DNA of 23,846 nucleotides, from assembly GCA_964480565.1 (NCBI GenBank), contig CAYZSU010000032.1:1-23846 (forward strand), given 5' to 3'. The notes under the pieces were generated by a model. It saw only the letters and a program-made list of their open reading frames with translations. It was not told the origin of the DNA and ran no database searches. Positions within the stretch are counted from its first letter, which is position 1. Each line of letters begins with the position of its first letter. This DNA comes from CAYZSU01 sp964480565 (lineage in GTDB: Bacteria; UBA10199; 2-02-FULL-44-16; JAAZCA01). Positions 7,361 to 15,036 of this stretch are shown here, one piece after another. The position numbers were made by a program, and so were the translations under genes.

Positions 7361-8249
7361 GTGTCTGACATACCTTTCTGCCAATGTTTAATACATTAGC
7401 AATGTTGGCATTGCTGTCAATGATTGGCAGGATGCATGGCTTGCCAGATGTCATAATTGTTGTTACACCAGGGCCGTGTCCTGAAATTCGACTATCAGTG
7501 TGAACAACAATTCCAATAGAGATTGCGTCTTTTTTATAACATCTTCCATATCGATGATCATAGTCTTCAATTGCAACAATATCACCAAGTCGAAGTGTAC
7601 TAAGATCATATTCTGATATTAAACTTTCATCAGATGTCATTATATCACAATCACCTGAAAGGGTTGTCGGCAATCCAATGCCTGATCCCATGAGAACAGC
7701 AGGTATTTTTTTAGTGACTGGAATCTCAATTTTTTTTTGTGAATCATGAGCGCCTAGGCTTAATAAAAGCATTGGATCTAAGTTACATATGCGAATATCA
7801 GGATAATCATTTAACTCAAGACCTTGCCCGCAGGTTTTGATTAAAAACGTATCATCCATATTAAGAGATTCCAATACTGAATCAGGAAAATCAATCATGA
7901 CATGTTCAAGTCCGCCATGAAATCCTATGACAGTTCCAAATGCACCCTTTGCATCACCTGTAACTACCTTTGCTTTATTTCCTATGCATGCATGAAAGTT
8001 ATATCCACTGTTGGCAGGGCCATAGCGTTTATCTTCGGATAGTATCGTAGATACGCCCGGCTCTATATGATCGCCCACCCAATTGAATGCAGGGTCACCT
8101 ATTTTAACATTGTAGCAGATACCACCTTTACCTGCTAATAGATATGGATTTCCATTAAAATCAACGATATCCCTCTCTCTCCCAGAGGCATTTGCGACAG
8201 TCCCTTGAACCGATATAACCGGAAGTTTGTCTTTATTTGTATGTAACAT
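7344..8249 (-). CDS. DUF4438 family protein
   Basis: 301 residues from ATG 8249 (MLHTNKDKLP), which has a strong AAGGAG 7-8 bases upstream; the frame reaches further up to 8330 only inside the preceding gene. The sequence carries the conserved DUF4438 blocks: GKGGICYNVKIGDPAFNWVG, DHIEPGVS, VTGDAKGAFG, GLEHVMIDF, CGQGLEL, VLMGSGIGLP, HRYGRCYKK and SGHGPGV. Homologues I know of are mostly from thermophiles and Firmicutes, and their activity is not established. No signal peptide is seen, so it is probably cytoplasmic. Its position between an exporter and an acetyltransferase in a radical SAM cluster suggests a tailoring role, which is new for this family as far as I know. Confidence 0.9.
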   Translation of the reverse strand: MLHTNKDKLPVISVQGTVANASGRERDIVDFNGNPYLLAGKGGICYNVKIGDPAFNWVGDHIEPGVSTILSEDKRYGPANSGYNFHACIGNKAKVVTGDAKGAFGTVIGFHGGLEHVMIDFPDSVLESLNMDDTFLIKTCGQGLELNDYPDIRICNLDPMLLLSLGAHDSQKKIEIPVTKKIPAVLMGSGIGLPTTLSGDCDIMTSDESLISEYDLSTLRLGDIVAIEDYDHRYGRCYKKDAISIGIVVHTDSRISGHGPGVTTIMTSGKPCILPIIDSNANIANVLNIGRKVCQTHASSL

Positions 8250-8262
8250 ATATTTCTCCTTG

Positions 8263-9453
8263 TTAAGTTGATTTGAGCTGTAGTGTTTTGCAAATAAGAG
8301 GTTTAATAGCGACGTAAGTAATAATAACAATTAATAAAATAGGTAATATTATCTGTATTCCAAACTGTTTGCTGAGTGTTCCAAAAATGGGATTAACTGA
8401 CACTACTATTAACATAGACATGCTTGTTTTAAAGGCATTCATTCGACCTTGACTATTTAGTGAACAAGCTAAAATAAGTTTGTTTTCAATGATAATTGTT
8501 AAGAATGTTGTTAGATAAGAAAATAAGCCGAATAATAGGATGCCATGGAAATAATTTTTTGAGAAAAACATACATATTATTACAATAGAAGTGACAATTA
8601 ATGTTTTTGCAATGAGTGTTTCTTTAAGCTTATAAAATAAAAAAGTTATTGTAATTGCTGCCAATGCAGAGCCTATGCTATAAGCAGTTGCAAAAATATA
8701 AATATACTTTTTACTTACATGATACATCTCAGAGGGTAGTGCTATTTGAAATAATACAATTGGTGTTGAAATAAATATGACGGTGAAATAATCAATAAGA
8801 TAGGATACTAATAAATGATTTTTTTTAATTTGTTTGAAGTCTGTTATGGATTCAAAAAATGTTAGTTCCTTTTTATTATTTCGGATGTGTTGTTTTTGTT
8901 TAATAAAATAAGTGAATGTTGCTGAAATAATAAATGTAATAGCGTCCGCAATAAAGAAAAAAATAGGTAAAAAATAGGTGCTAAAATAAGTACTGACAAT
9001 GCCTGCAATAATGCTGACTATAAACCAAAGCGCATAGTTTAGCGAATTTATCTTTGATATTTCATAGTCTGAGCTAGTAATGTCTACAATAATACTTTTT
9101 GCTGCAGTTTTATGAAAACAGCTAATGGTAGATCTAATAAAATAAAGCAGGTAAATTAAATATATATTAGAATTAGGTGTAATAGTTAATATGAATAAGC
9201 ATGCCAATATAGCACGCAATATATCAGATGATATCATAATCATTTTTTTTGAGAAAATATCTGATAAAGGGCCAGCTAAGAAATTAAAAACAACATAAGG
9301 TAATTTAGTGCACACAACCCACAGCGCAAGGTTGGCAGCTGATTTGGTTTGGTAGTATATTATTATGCCGACTGTTATGAAAGTAAACCAATCGCCCAAT
9401 GAACTGATCGATTGTGCAATAATAAGAAACTTGCCACTTCTATTTATTTTCAT
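8263..9453 (-). CDS. MFS transporter (exporter-type) of the candidate RiPP cluster
   Basis: 396 residues with 10-12 hydrophobic helices. The N-terminus MKINRSGKFLIIAQSISSLG followed by DWFTFITVGIIIY, and the motif-A-like loop GPLSDIFSKK between helices 2 and 3, resemble EntS/MFS_3-type efflux proteins. The start overlaps the end of the 316-aa gene by 14 bp. It has a very hydrophobic, Ile/Lys-rich composition typical of AT-rich genomes. In this operon the natural guess is export of the mature peptide; import or drug efflux cannot be excluded. Confidence 0.85.
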   Translation of the reverse strand: MKINRSGKFLIIAQSISSLGDWFTFITVGIIIYYQTKSAANLALWVVCTKLPYVVFNFLAGPLSDIFSKKMIMISSDILRAILACLFILTITPNSNIYLIYLLYFIRSTISCFHKTAAKSIIVDITSSDYEISKINSLNYALWFIVSIIAGIVSTYFSTYFLPIFFFIADAITFIISATFTYFIKQKQHIRNNKKELTFFESITDFKQIKKNHLLVSYLIDYFTVIFISTPIVLFQIALPSEMYHVSKKYIYIFATAYSIGSALAAITITFLFYKLKETLIAKTLIVTSIVIICMFFSKNYFHGILLFGLFSYLTTFLTIIIENKLILACSLNSQGRMNAFKTSMSMLIVVSVNPIFGTLSKQFGIQIILPILLIVIITYVAIKPLICKTLQLKST

Positions 9454-10390
9454 TTAATACCCAATTGCTTTTAAATGGTACTTTTAATCCATTGATGGAT
9501 TGATTTTCTAGTTTAAAATTTTTGAACACTGAAGTGATGCTTGAGTTCTCTTTTAGCCCATTATTGAAGATCTCCTTATTAATTTGAGTCCAGTTTGGCA
9601 GGGATTTAATGGATGCAAATGAATGTGAGGATTGTATTGAATTCTCGCTGAGTTCATTAAGTTTTGATAAAATCTGCCAATGCCTTTCTAGGCAGACAAT
9701 TGGCAATGCATTGATTTCACTGGATAGATGGATTAAATATGCTACATCGTGAGCCATTGTTTTTATGATATAATCACTTGTAAAGCTGGATAGACCTCCA
9801 GATAAATCAATAAATTTCTGGTCAAAAATTTTTATGAAATTATTGTTATAATATTGCATGGAATCGGTCTGGTTAAATTTTCTATCCGGGCATGTTAAAG
9901 CAAGTGATTTGAAAATATCATTATTACAAAGTCTGCCGACTGTCTTTAATATCTTTGATTTAATCTGTGGTGGCATTAAAAAAATGGGAGGATAGAGAAA
10001 AACATTACCTTTACTAATTAGGTTTTCAATTTCAATAATTACATTAAGATATGCGATTATTTCCATACGAATTCCATAGGTTGTTTTATAGGGTTCAAGT
10101 AGAAAAATTTTACTAAAAGGTTCTCTTATTAGTATTGTTTTAAAATATTTGCTCATTTGATTTGCATGCAAACTTAAATCAGTCGCAATTAATGACCCGA
10201 AGACGATTGTTTTAAAGTTAAGTGATAACCAATGATTTATATAATCTTCAATATTTTCTTCCCAAAATGAGAATAATTTTAATTTATGTTTGTTAATTAA
10301 TTTCTGAGGGAAGTTGGCATTTATATCATTGTTTATGATACCACCAAAATCAGCAATCATATCCTGCAATACAGGTAAAATTGATTTCAT
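9440..10390 (-). CDS. Unrecognised 316-aa protein encoded with the radical SAM enzyme
   Basis: I do not recognise a family. The protein has no signal peptide and no transmembrane helix and is mostly alpha-helical by composition. Notable stretches are LIREPFSKIFLLEPYKTTYG, an EIENLISKGNVFLYPPIFLM segment in the middle, and TMAHDVAYLIHLSSEI followed by ERHWQILSKL near residues 215-245. The start codon overlaps the radical SAM stop by 4 bp (ATGA) and follows a run of G (GGGGGGAAT), an unusually strong ribosome site, so it should be made in amounts close to the enzyme. Cysteines are few. It could be a recognition or partner protein for the modifying enzyme; that is inference from position only. 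Confidence 0.72.
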   Translation of the reverse strand: MKSILPVLQDMIADFGGIINNDINANFPQKLINKHKLKLFSFWEENIEDYINHWLSLNFKTIVFGSLIATDLSLHANQMSKYFKTILIREPFSKIFLLEPYKTTYGIRMEIIAYLNVIIEIENLISKGNVFLYPPIFLMPPQIKSKILKTVGRLCNNDIFKSLALTCPDRKFNQTDSMQYYNNNFIKIFDQKFIDLSGGLSSFTSDYIIKTMAHDVAYLIHLSSEINALPIVCLERHWQILSKLNELSENSIQSSHSFASIKSLPNWTQINKEIFNNGLKENSSITSVFKNFKLENQSINGLKVPFKSNWVLNENK

Positions 10391-11433
10391 ATTCCCCCCT
10401 TTTTCTCTTGCTCGAGTGCATACTGAGGAAATAAATGCTGATCATAGAATTTTTGGCATATTGGATCAGGTGCAGTAGTAGATCCATAGGTTAGATAGGC
10501 ATCAACGCGACAGCCCCCTCGGCAATATTCTCTAGCCACGCATTTTTTACAGATTCCTGTAAGTTGATTGCAGTTAAATTTTTTGTATTGTGATGCAATG
10601 CCAATATTGTTTATAGGTGTTTTTCCATTAATAATTTCTGATATATGATTTCCCATTAATTCATCAATACCGTAAGCCGCTGGGCAAAGTCCTATATTTC
10701 CATTAGCTGAAACTCCGATAAAATTTCCCCAATCACATAAATATTTAAATTTGATATATTTAGGAGGAATTAGAGCAGGTGGCAGATATAATGTAACTAA
10801 CTTTTCATTTCCATTTTCAATGAATAAAAATATTTTTTCTAAAATATGTCGAATGTCTTTAGGTTCAAGAGCTATAGATTTTAAGTTTGTTGCTCTGCCA
10901 CTATCTATCAATCGCATTAATGGGCGGAAAATAACACCAGTCTTTTTTGCAAAATTTAAATAGTCATCAATTTCATGCATATTTGTTTTTAAGATCAATG
11001 CGTTAAGACGTATTGGAATATTTTTTGATCGAAGATATGTTATATTCGATAAAGTTGTTTGAAAGGCACCCTTTTTTCCTCTAAAGGCATCGTGATCATT
11101 CTCATTCATTGAGTCAATGCTCGTTGTGATTTTTAATTTCTTATAGGTGTGCAGTTTTTTTATTATAGGGGAATTAACTGTCAGATTTGTTTCAACTGAT
11201 ATATCCATATCTAAATCTGATAGCGTATTTAAAATAGTTTCAATGTCTGGTCGTAAGAGGGGTTCTCCGCCACCTATCATGATTGTATGGCCTCCAGATT
11301 TTTTAAGTATAGTCGCCAATTTAATAATATCGCTATAACTTAATTCATCTGTAAATTTTTTTCCTGATGAATACGCACAGTGTTGGCATGTTAGGTTACA
11401 AGCGTTTGTTACATGTATAAATGCACTTTTCAT
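10387..11433 (-). CDS. Radical SAM/SPASM enzyme (candidate RiPP maturase)
   Basis: 348 residues from ATG 11433 (MKSAFIHVTNACNLTCQHCA), chosen for its GAGGAA ribosome site; the frame extends to 11478, but that part lies in the left inverted-repeat arm. The radical SAM motif CNLTCQHC (Cys 12, 16, 19) binds the 4Fe-4S cluster that cleaves S-adenosylmethionine, and IGGGEPLLRPD is the GGEP motif. The C-terminal SPASM region has the expected Cys set (CDWGNF, GLCPAAYG, CNQLTGICKKCVAREYCRGG, DPICQKF) for two auxiliary clusters. Enzymes of this kind install carbon-carbon or thioether links in short peptides. A precursor-like peptide gene lies about 100 bp upstream, so the substrate is probably that peptide. 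Confidence 0.92.
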   Translation of the reverse strand: MKSAFIHVTNACNLTCQHCAYSSGKKFTDELSYSDIIKLATILKKSGGHTIMIGGGEPLLRPDIETILNTLSDLDMDISVETNLTVNSPIIKKLHTYKKLKITTSIDSMNENDHDAFRGKKGAFQTTLSNITYLRSKNIPIRLNALILKTNMHEIDDYLNFAKKTGVIFRPLMRLIDSGRATNLKSIALEPKDIRHILEKIFLFIENGNEKLVTLYLPPALIPPKYIKFKYLCDWGNFIGVSANGNIGLCPAAYGIDELMGNHISEIINGKTPINNIGIASQYKKFNCNQLTGICKKCVAREYCRGGCRVDAYLTYGSTTAPDPICQKFYDQHLFPQYALEQEKKGGI

Positions 11434-11456
11434 AAATAATTCCTCGCTAAATGTAA

Positions 11457-11477
11457 TAGTTATCTGTATTTGCATCA
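11457..11477. repeat. Left arm of a 21-bp inverted repeat flanking the precursor peptide gene
   Basis: The plus strand reads TAGTTATCTG then TATTTGCATCA. This is the reverse complement of the arm at 11648-11668 in 20 of 21 positions. The arm lies 23 bp upstream of the radical SAM start codon and next to its ribosome site, so in mRNA it could pair with the far arm and close a ~170-nt loop holding the whole precursor gene. Confidence 0.85.
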
Positions 11478-11535
11478 AATGATGGGTTTGTTTTTATTTA
11501 AATATGATTGTTTTCTAACTTGTTTTGTCTATTGA

Positions 11536-11622
11536 TCAACCACCTGCCGCACAGGATACACTTTCATCAGATAATTTAAGAGCGTCTATTAAGGCTTGTC
11601 TTTCGTCATTGATTTTTTTCAT
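11536..11622 (-). CDS. 28-aa candidate RiPP precursor peptide ending in Cys-Ala-Ala-Gly-Gly
   Basis: A short frame with a perfect ribosome site (AAGGAG, 5 bases before the ATG at 11622). It encodes MKKINDERQALIDALKLSDE and then SVSCAAGG, 28 residues in all. The N-terminal ~20 residues are charged and helical, as in RiPP leaders. The C-terminal end is small residues with a single Cys at position 24 and a Gly-Gly terminus. It lies 102 bp upstream of the radical SAM/SPASM start on the same strand and within a 21-bp inverted repeat. I match it to no named family. The short core and single Cys would fit a thioether or Cys-centred modification, which is inference. It is too short for ordinary gene callers. 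Confidence 0.75.
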   Translation of the reverse strand: MKKINDERQALIDALKLSDESVSCAAGG

Positions 11623-11647
11623 GTCTACTCCTTTTATATATATCACC

Positions 11648-11668
11648 TGATGCAAATGCAGATAACTA
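11648..11668. repeat. Right arm of the 21-bp inverted repeat flanking the precursor gene
   Basis: The plus strand reads TGATGCAAATG then CAGATAACTA. It pairs with 11457-11477 with one mismatch. It lies 25 bp upstream of the precursor start and overlaps the expected transcription start zone, so it may act as an operator on DNA or as one side of a long RNA stem. No target-site duplication is visible outside the arms. Confidence 0.85.
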
Positions 11669-11698
11669 CATATACAACAATATATTTTCATTTTTCAA
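11669..11698 (-). promoter_or_regulatory. Possible promoter of the radical SAM cluster
   Basis: On the minus strand TTGAAA (11698-11693) is followed after 18 bp by TATATG (11674-11669), a weak sigma70-like pair. Transcription would start near 11662, inside the right arm of the inverted repeat, which would make the arm an operator and keep the long hairpin from forming fully. The region is very AT-rich, so chance matches are likely. Confidence 0.3.
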
Positions 11699-12020
11699 AA
11701 AGCATTGTGTTATGCTATGTTTACTAAGCAAACTCCATGCCAAACATGAAACCCTGTGTTTTCAATAGGTTACGGGCTGTGTGGGCCTTGATAGTATTCT
11801 AGGTTTTGAGAAGTAAATGGAGTTAATATCCGTCAAATACTTGTTAATTATGACTTTGCTAGGAATTATAAAAAATGAAAAATATTCCATGATTTTGGAA
11901 AATAAATCATGGATGATTTCTGAATGTCTGGGTTTCCGATCAACATCATCTCGGAAATGGGAGTGCCCTTGGGAGCGCCCATTATACATAATTGTCATAA
12001 ATCAAATGAGTAATCAATCA
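11699..12020. other. Gene-free spacer between the two minus-strand operons
   Basis: About 320 bp with only shadow reading frames (78 codons minus, 69 codons plus) that have no ribosome site and no recognisable family. Its base composition is mixed, with a G-rich patch at 11936-11976 (tcggaaatgggagtgccctt and neighbouring bases). The one structured element is the hairpin at 11886-11913. I see no other feature in it. Confidence 0.5.
11886..11913 (-). terminator. Hairpin with T-rich tail behind the S41 gene
   Basis: A perfect 10-bp stem (TCCATGATTT with AAATCATGGA) closes an 8-nt loop. Read on the minus strand it is followed by AATATTTTTCATTTTTT, so it resembles an intrinsic terminator of the long upstream operon, 108 bp past the S41 stop. 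The stem is AT-rich, so strength is uncertain. Confidence 0.5.
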
Positions 12021-13268
12021 TTATAGTGGTCTAACAGGCGTCCTCTTTTTCAATGCTAATTTAAATGCAATATCCAATGCATCCTGGCCCGGTGGTACAG
12101 GAATATCCGGCGCATAGCCAATGCGCTCTAACTGTCGGCCATCGATAAATTCCCAATAATCCGTGGCTAGTGTAATCATGATGGCGCTATTTGGCAGCAT
12201 GAGCGTACCCACATTTCCAAAATGAATTGCACCACCGGTATTTTGACCAATGCGTGTTGCATGAGGATAATCGGTAAACATCTCCAACCCGCCTTCACAG
12301 GATGACATGCATTTTGAATCTGTTAGAAAGAATATGTGGGGTTGGTGATGATGTAGTCGTTTGGATGAAAAACGTTTATCCGTGCTATAGTCGATAATAC
12401 GGGTACCGGATGTTTTTTTATCAATTGCATGTTGAAAGCGTATCTCAAGTTCATGCTTATCCTGGGTCAACCAACTTGGAATAGGTTCATTTTTCTCCTT
12501 GGTATATTGAATATCCAAATAGATATCATTTAATGCAATAGCTATAGTTTCAGGATTCAGTCGTTTATGGCGCTTAATTTGTTTCGGAGGATAATGGCCC
12601 GTTAGAAGTAAACGCAAGCGCTGCATGGCTGTATCGCTACCACCGCGATTGCCGCGCAAATCAATGATGATGATGGGTTCTTTTGCAAGTGATAAAAGTG
12701 CTCCTTCAAAACCCTGCCATGCATTGGAATTATAATTTGGCAAACTTGAAATGCCCAGCACAGGGACGCGATACGTACCCATTTTTCGATAAATTAATTT
12801 CCATGGTAGTGTGTGGTCAGCAGCAATATTATTTCCAACAGATGGTTGTCGAATAAATTGTTTTCTCCTATTGGCACAGCTGGCGGCAATATCGATGCGC
12901 GCCCTTAAATGCGAGTCCGGTATAATCGTTAATGCATCATCAATGGCCGTGCATAAATTAATGGCCCCCTTTGATGCATGACGATTCGCTTTTTTTCGAA
13001 TGCGCATGATAGCGGATGAAAACTGCTTTCGCTGACTTTCCGTAATAAACTGCCATCCCCCATAACCATGCGTCATGGCATGCATGAGTATGTCGATATC
13101 ATGTTGAACTTCGTGTTTAGATAATGGGTCCTTTGAAACATACATATGTTCCGGATCGATTAATATATCTGCAGTTGTTAGCATTCGCGGAGGGGATGTG
13201 TTGATTCGTGTACATGCACTGATGGATGCGATGATGAGTATGATTAGTAATGTGATTGAGTGTTTCAT
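12021..13268 (-). CDS. S41-family peptidase-like lipoprotein
   Basis: 415 residues. The N-terminus MKHSITLLIILIIASISACT is a lipoprotein signal with the lipobox Cys at residue 19, so the protein should be anchored in an envelope membrane. The S41 core is visible: IIIIDLRGNRGGSDTAMQRL (residues ~198-217) and CMSSCEGGLEMF with the likely nucleophile Ser322 in the S-x-x-E position. It is followed by GQNTGGAIHFGN and ATDYWEF near the C-terminus, ending with APDIPVPPGQDALDIA. No PDZ domain was noticed. S41 enzymes are tail-specific or processing peptidases. It is the last gene of the long right-hand operon, 30 bp after the small membrane protein. It could trim exported peptides or be a general envelope protease. 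Confidence 0.85.
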   Translation of the reverse strand: MKHSITLLIILIIASISACTRINTSPPRMLTTADILIDPEHMYVSKDPLSKHEVQHDIDILMHAMTHGYGGWQFITESQRKQFSSAIMRIRKKANRHASKGAINLCTAIDDALTIIPDSHLRARIDIAASCANRRKQFIRQPSVGNNIAADHTLPWKLIYRKMGTYRVPVLGISSLPNYNSNAWQGFEGALLSLAKEPIIIIDLRGNRGGSDTAMQRLRLLLTGHYPPKQIKRHKRLNPETIAIALNDIYLDIQYTKEKNEPIPSWLTQDKHELEIRFQHAIDKKTSGTRIIDYSTDKRFSSKRLHHHQPHIFFLTDSKCMSSCEGGLEMFTDYPHATRIGQNTGGAIHFGNVGTLMLPNSAIMITLATDYWEFIDGRQLERIGYAPDIPVPPGQDALDIAFKLALKKRTPVRPL

Positions 13269-13298
13269 GGATAGCTTCTTTATTTAAAATGGTAAATT

Positions 13299-13628
13299 TC
13301 ATCCGATCATAATTACTACTATGCCTGCTAAACACAGAATGATCAAACAAGGTATATTATTTTTCATATCACTGCGATCCTGAGCATGTCTTTCATATTG
13401 ATTATTCATGCCTGCCATTCGGCTAAATTGATAACCAAAGTTTTTGATGGACATGCTGCTTTCAATTGGAGAAAGGACTTCAATTGCCATTGTAATGATA
13501 CCAAATATCGTCATCAATTTTCCAAACGATATAACAAATGACTCCTGCTTCAGCCATATAATGAGCCCAGAAAGTAAACACAGGATGATATTGATTATAC
13601 CGATAGGAATTAATATTTTTTTTATAAT
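13299..13628 (-). CDS. Small membrane protein, 5' end cut off by a MITE
   Basis: The frame is open from the MITE edge at 13628 and reads KKILIPIGIINIILCLLSGL, then FGKLMTIFGIITMAIEV, a polar stretch with RMAGMNNQYERHAQDRSDMK, and a C-terminal helix CLIILCLAGIVVIMIG. That makes three hydrophobic segments in about 109 residues. No ATG lies at the start of this open stretch; the first ATG is at 13517 (MMTIF), which would give only 72 residues without the first helix. The original start was probably lost when the MITE at 13629 arrived. The family is not recognised. It lies between the thioredoxin and S41 genes on the same strand. Confidence 0.6.
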   Translation of the reverse strand: MIKKILIPIGIINIILCLLSGLIIWLKQESFVISFGKLMTIFGIITMAIEVLSPIESSMSIKNFGYQFSRMAGMNNQYERHAQDRSDMKNNIPCLIILCLAGIVVIMIG

Positions 13629-13781
13629 GGGGCTGTTGAAAAACGCCCATCTTCGGCTGTTGGAAAGCCAAATTCAATTCAGTTACATACTCATATGTAT
13701 GCGCCTTCATTGGATTTGCTGGCCGCCTAGAATCTGAATATTTTTGAATACCCCCTAAAATTGCTATTTTTCAACAGTCCC
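13629..13781. mobile_element. MITE copy 1 (153 bp) between the thioredoxin and small membrane protein genes
   Basis: Ends GGGGCTGTTGAAAAA and TTTTTCAACAGTCCC form 15-bp terminal inverted repeats with one mismatch. Inner repeats of CTGTTG and TTCAAAAAT lie just inside. The same element, in opposite orientation, lies at 15448-15598 and is roughly 80-85 percent identical by eye. No protein is encoded. Flanking duplications are not evident here (ATAAT left, TGAAT right), so this copy is older or suffered a flanking deletion. Confidence 0.85.
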
Positions 13782-14975
13782 TGAATGTACTAATTTGTCA
13801 ATAAATGCACCCAATTCCATATCAGAAGGACATTTTTTTACACGTCCATCCGTATCGATAATAATAGAATATGGATAATTATCAACATAATAACGCTCTG
13901 TTATCATGCCCAGCTGATCGATTTGAGGATATGATATATTATGCTTATCCCTTATTTTTTGAGTGGATGATTTTGATTTTTCATAAAAAGTATTGCTTAT
14001 ACCCACGACAATTACTTTTTTTTCTTTAAATTGCTTATACGTATCATCTAATTTTGTTAGTTTTTTTAAACATGGCGAACACCAACTTTGCCAAAAGTCT
14101 AAAACAACTACTTTACCGCGTTGTTTGCTCAATTGAAACATCTCACCAGCACCATCTCCTTGTGTGATCTTTGCTTTAAAATCGATCGGGTAACCACCGC
14201 CTCTTTTAATTCCAAGCTGAACCCATAACTCCTTTGCAATATATGCTATTCCAGGATGTGCATTGTTTCGATATTTAGTAATTATTGGTTCCGCCTGTGC
14301 ATAATCTTTCTCCTCTAAGTAAATAACGACTTTTGCTAAGTCTAATGCGGCGAACTCATGGGGAGAATTATTTTCATTTAACAATAACCGAATACGATCC
14401 AATTGATCCATTCTATCCTTTACTGTTTTTCCACGAGCCAAACGCTTTGGCCATTCATAAACAATCTCATACGTCATTTCACGCGCAACACCCAACTTCT
14501 TTGCCTGATGCTGCACATCAGCCAAATACGTCTGTACCTTGTCAATAGAAACAGGATTTTTTCTCGGAAAAAGTTTTTTAAATAATCGATATTTAAAAGA
14601 CATCCACTGATTCATCTTTACAGCTGTTGGAATAAGGTTTAGCCACTTGCTTGATTTTTCTTTTGAATGATTGCATATGACATCATAAGCAGCCTTCATC
14701 AGAGCATCATCTGCATTATATGATGTGTCATGGATTTTTTCTAATGTCTGCAAATATGTCATATAATGCCAAACATGTGGTTCTTTTTTATGTAATAAAA
14801 ATTCTTTTCTTGCATAGGACTGCAATGAATCGGCAATGTCATTTTTGTCATCGATATAGTAAGACCTACAATCAATTGTTTTCTTAGCAGAGATTGCTGA
14901 TTGCACGTTTGAATCGGGCGATGGAAAAACTGGTTGGGCAAATCCTGATAAAATAGTTAGCATCAAAGTAATCAT
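13764..14975 (-). CDS. Secreted TlpA-like thioredoxin protein with helical N-terminal domain
   Basis: 403 residues with ribosome site GAGG before ATG 14975. MITLMLTILSGFAQP is a short signal peptide, probably cut after FA. Residues ~25-260 are helical, repeat-like and rich in Lys. The thioredoxin fold begins near residue 265, with KVVVLDFWQSWCSPCLKKL carrying the redox pair Cys299-Cys302. VDNYPYSIIIDTDGRVKK supplies the cis-Pro segment. The final residues GTVEK and the stop are encoded by the end of the MITE at 13781, so the native C-terminus is probably altered, but the fold itself is nearly complete. It may form or reduce disulfides in the Cys-rich peptides encoded just upstream; that is inference. 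Confidence 0.88.
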   Translation of the reverse strand: MITLMLTILSGFAQPVFPSPDSNVQSAISAKKTIDCRSYYIDDKNDIADSLQSYARKEFLLHKKEPHVWHYMTYLQTLEKIHDTSYNADDALMKAAYDVICNHSKEKSSKWLNLIPTAVKMNQWMSFKYRLFKKLFPRKNPVSIDKVQTYLADVQHQAKKLGVAREMTYEIVYEWPKRLARGKTVKDRMDQLDRIRLLLNENNSPHEFAALDLAKVVIYLEEKDYAQAEPIITKYRNNAHPGIAYIAKELWVQLGIKRGGGYPIDFKAKITQGDGAGEMFQLSKQRGKVVVLDFWQSWCSPCLKKLTKLDDTYKQFKEKKVIVVGISNTFYEKSKSSTQKIRDKHNISYPQIDQLGMITERYYVDNYPYSIIIDTDGRVKKCPSDMELGAFIDKLVHSGTVEK

Positions 14976-15036
14976 CTCTATACCTCATCTATGATTAATA
15001 TGCACATTAGGACAGCAGAAGCATGTATCATTTTTC

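Noticed and set aside
11762..12026. Overlapping open frames on both strands in the spacer between the two operons (78 codons minus, 69 codons plus)
   Set aside because: No ribosome sites, no recognisable domain, and the hairpin at 11886-11913 lies within both; more likely non-coding.
13480..13710. Open frame running from the MITE into the small membrane protein region (76 codons, minus)
   Set aside because: It is a shadow frame: the hydrophobic, protein-like translation is in another frame of the same strand.
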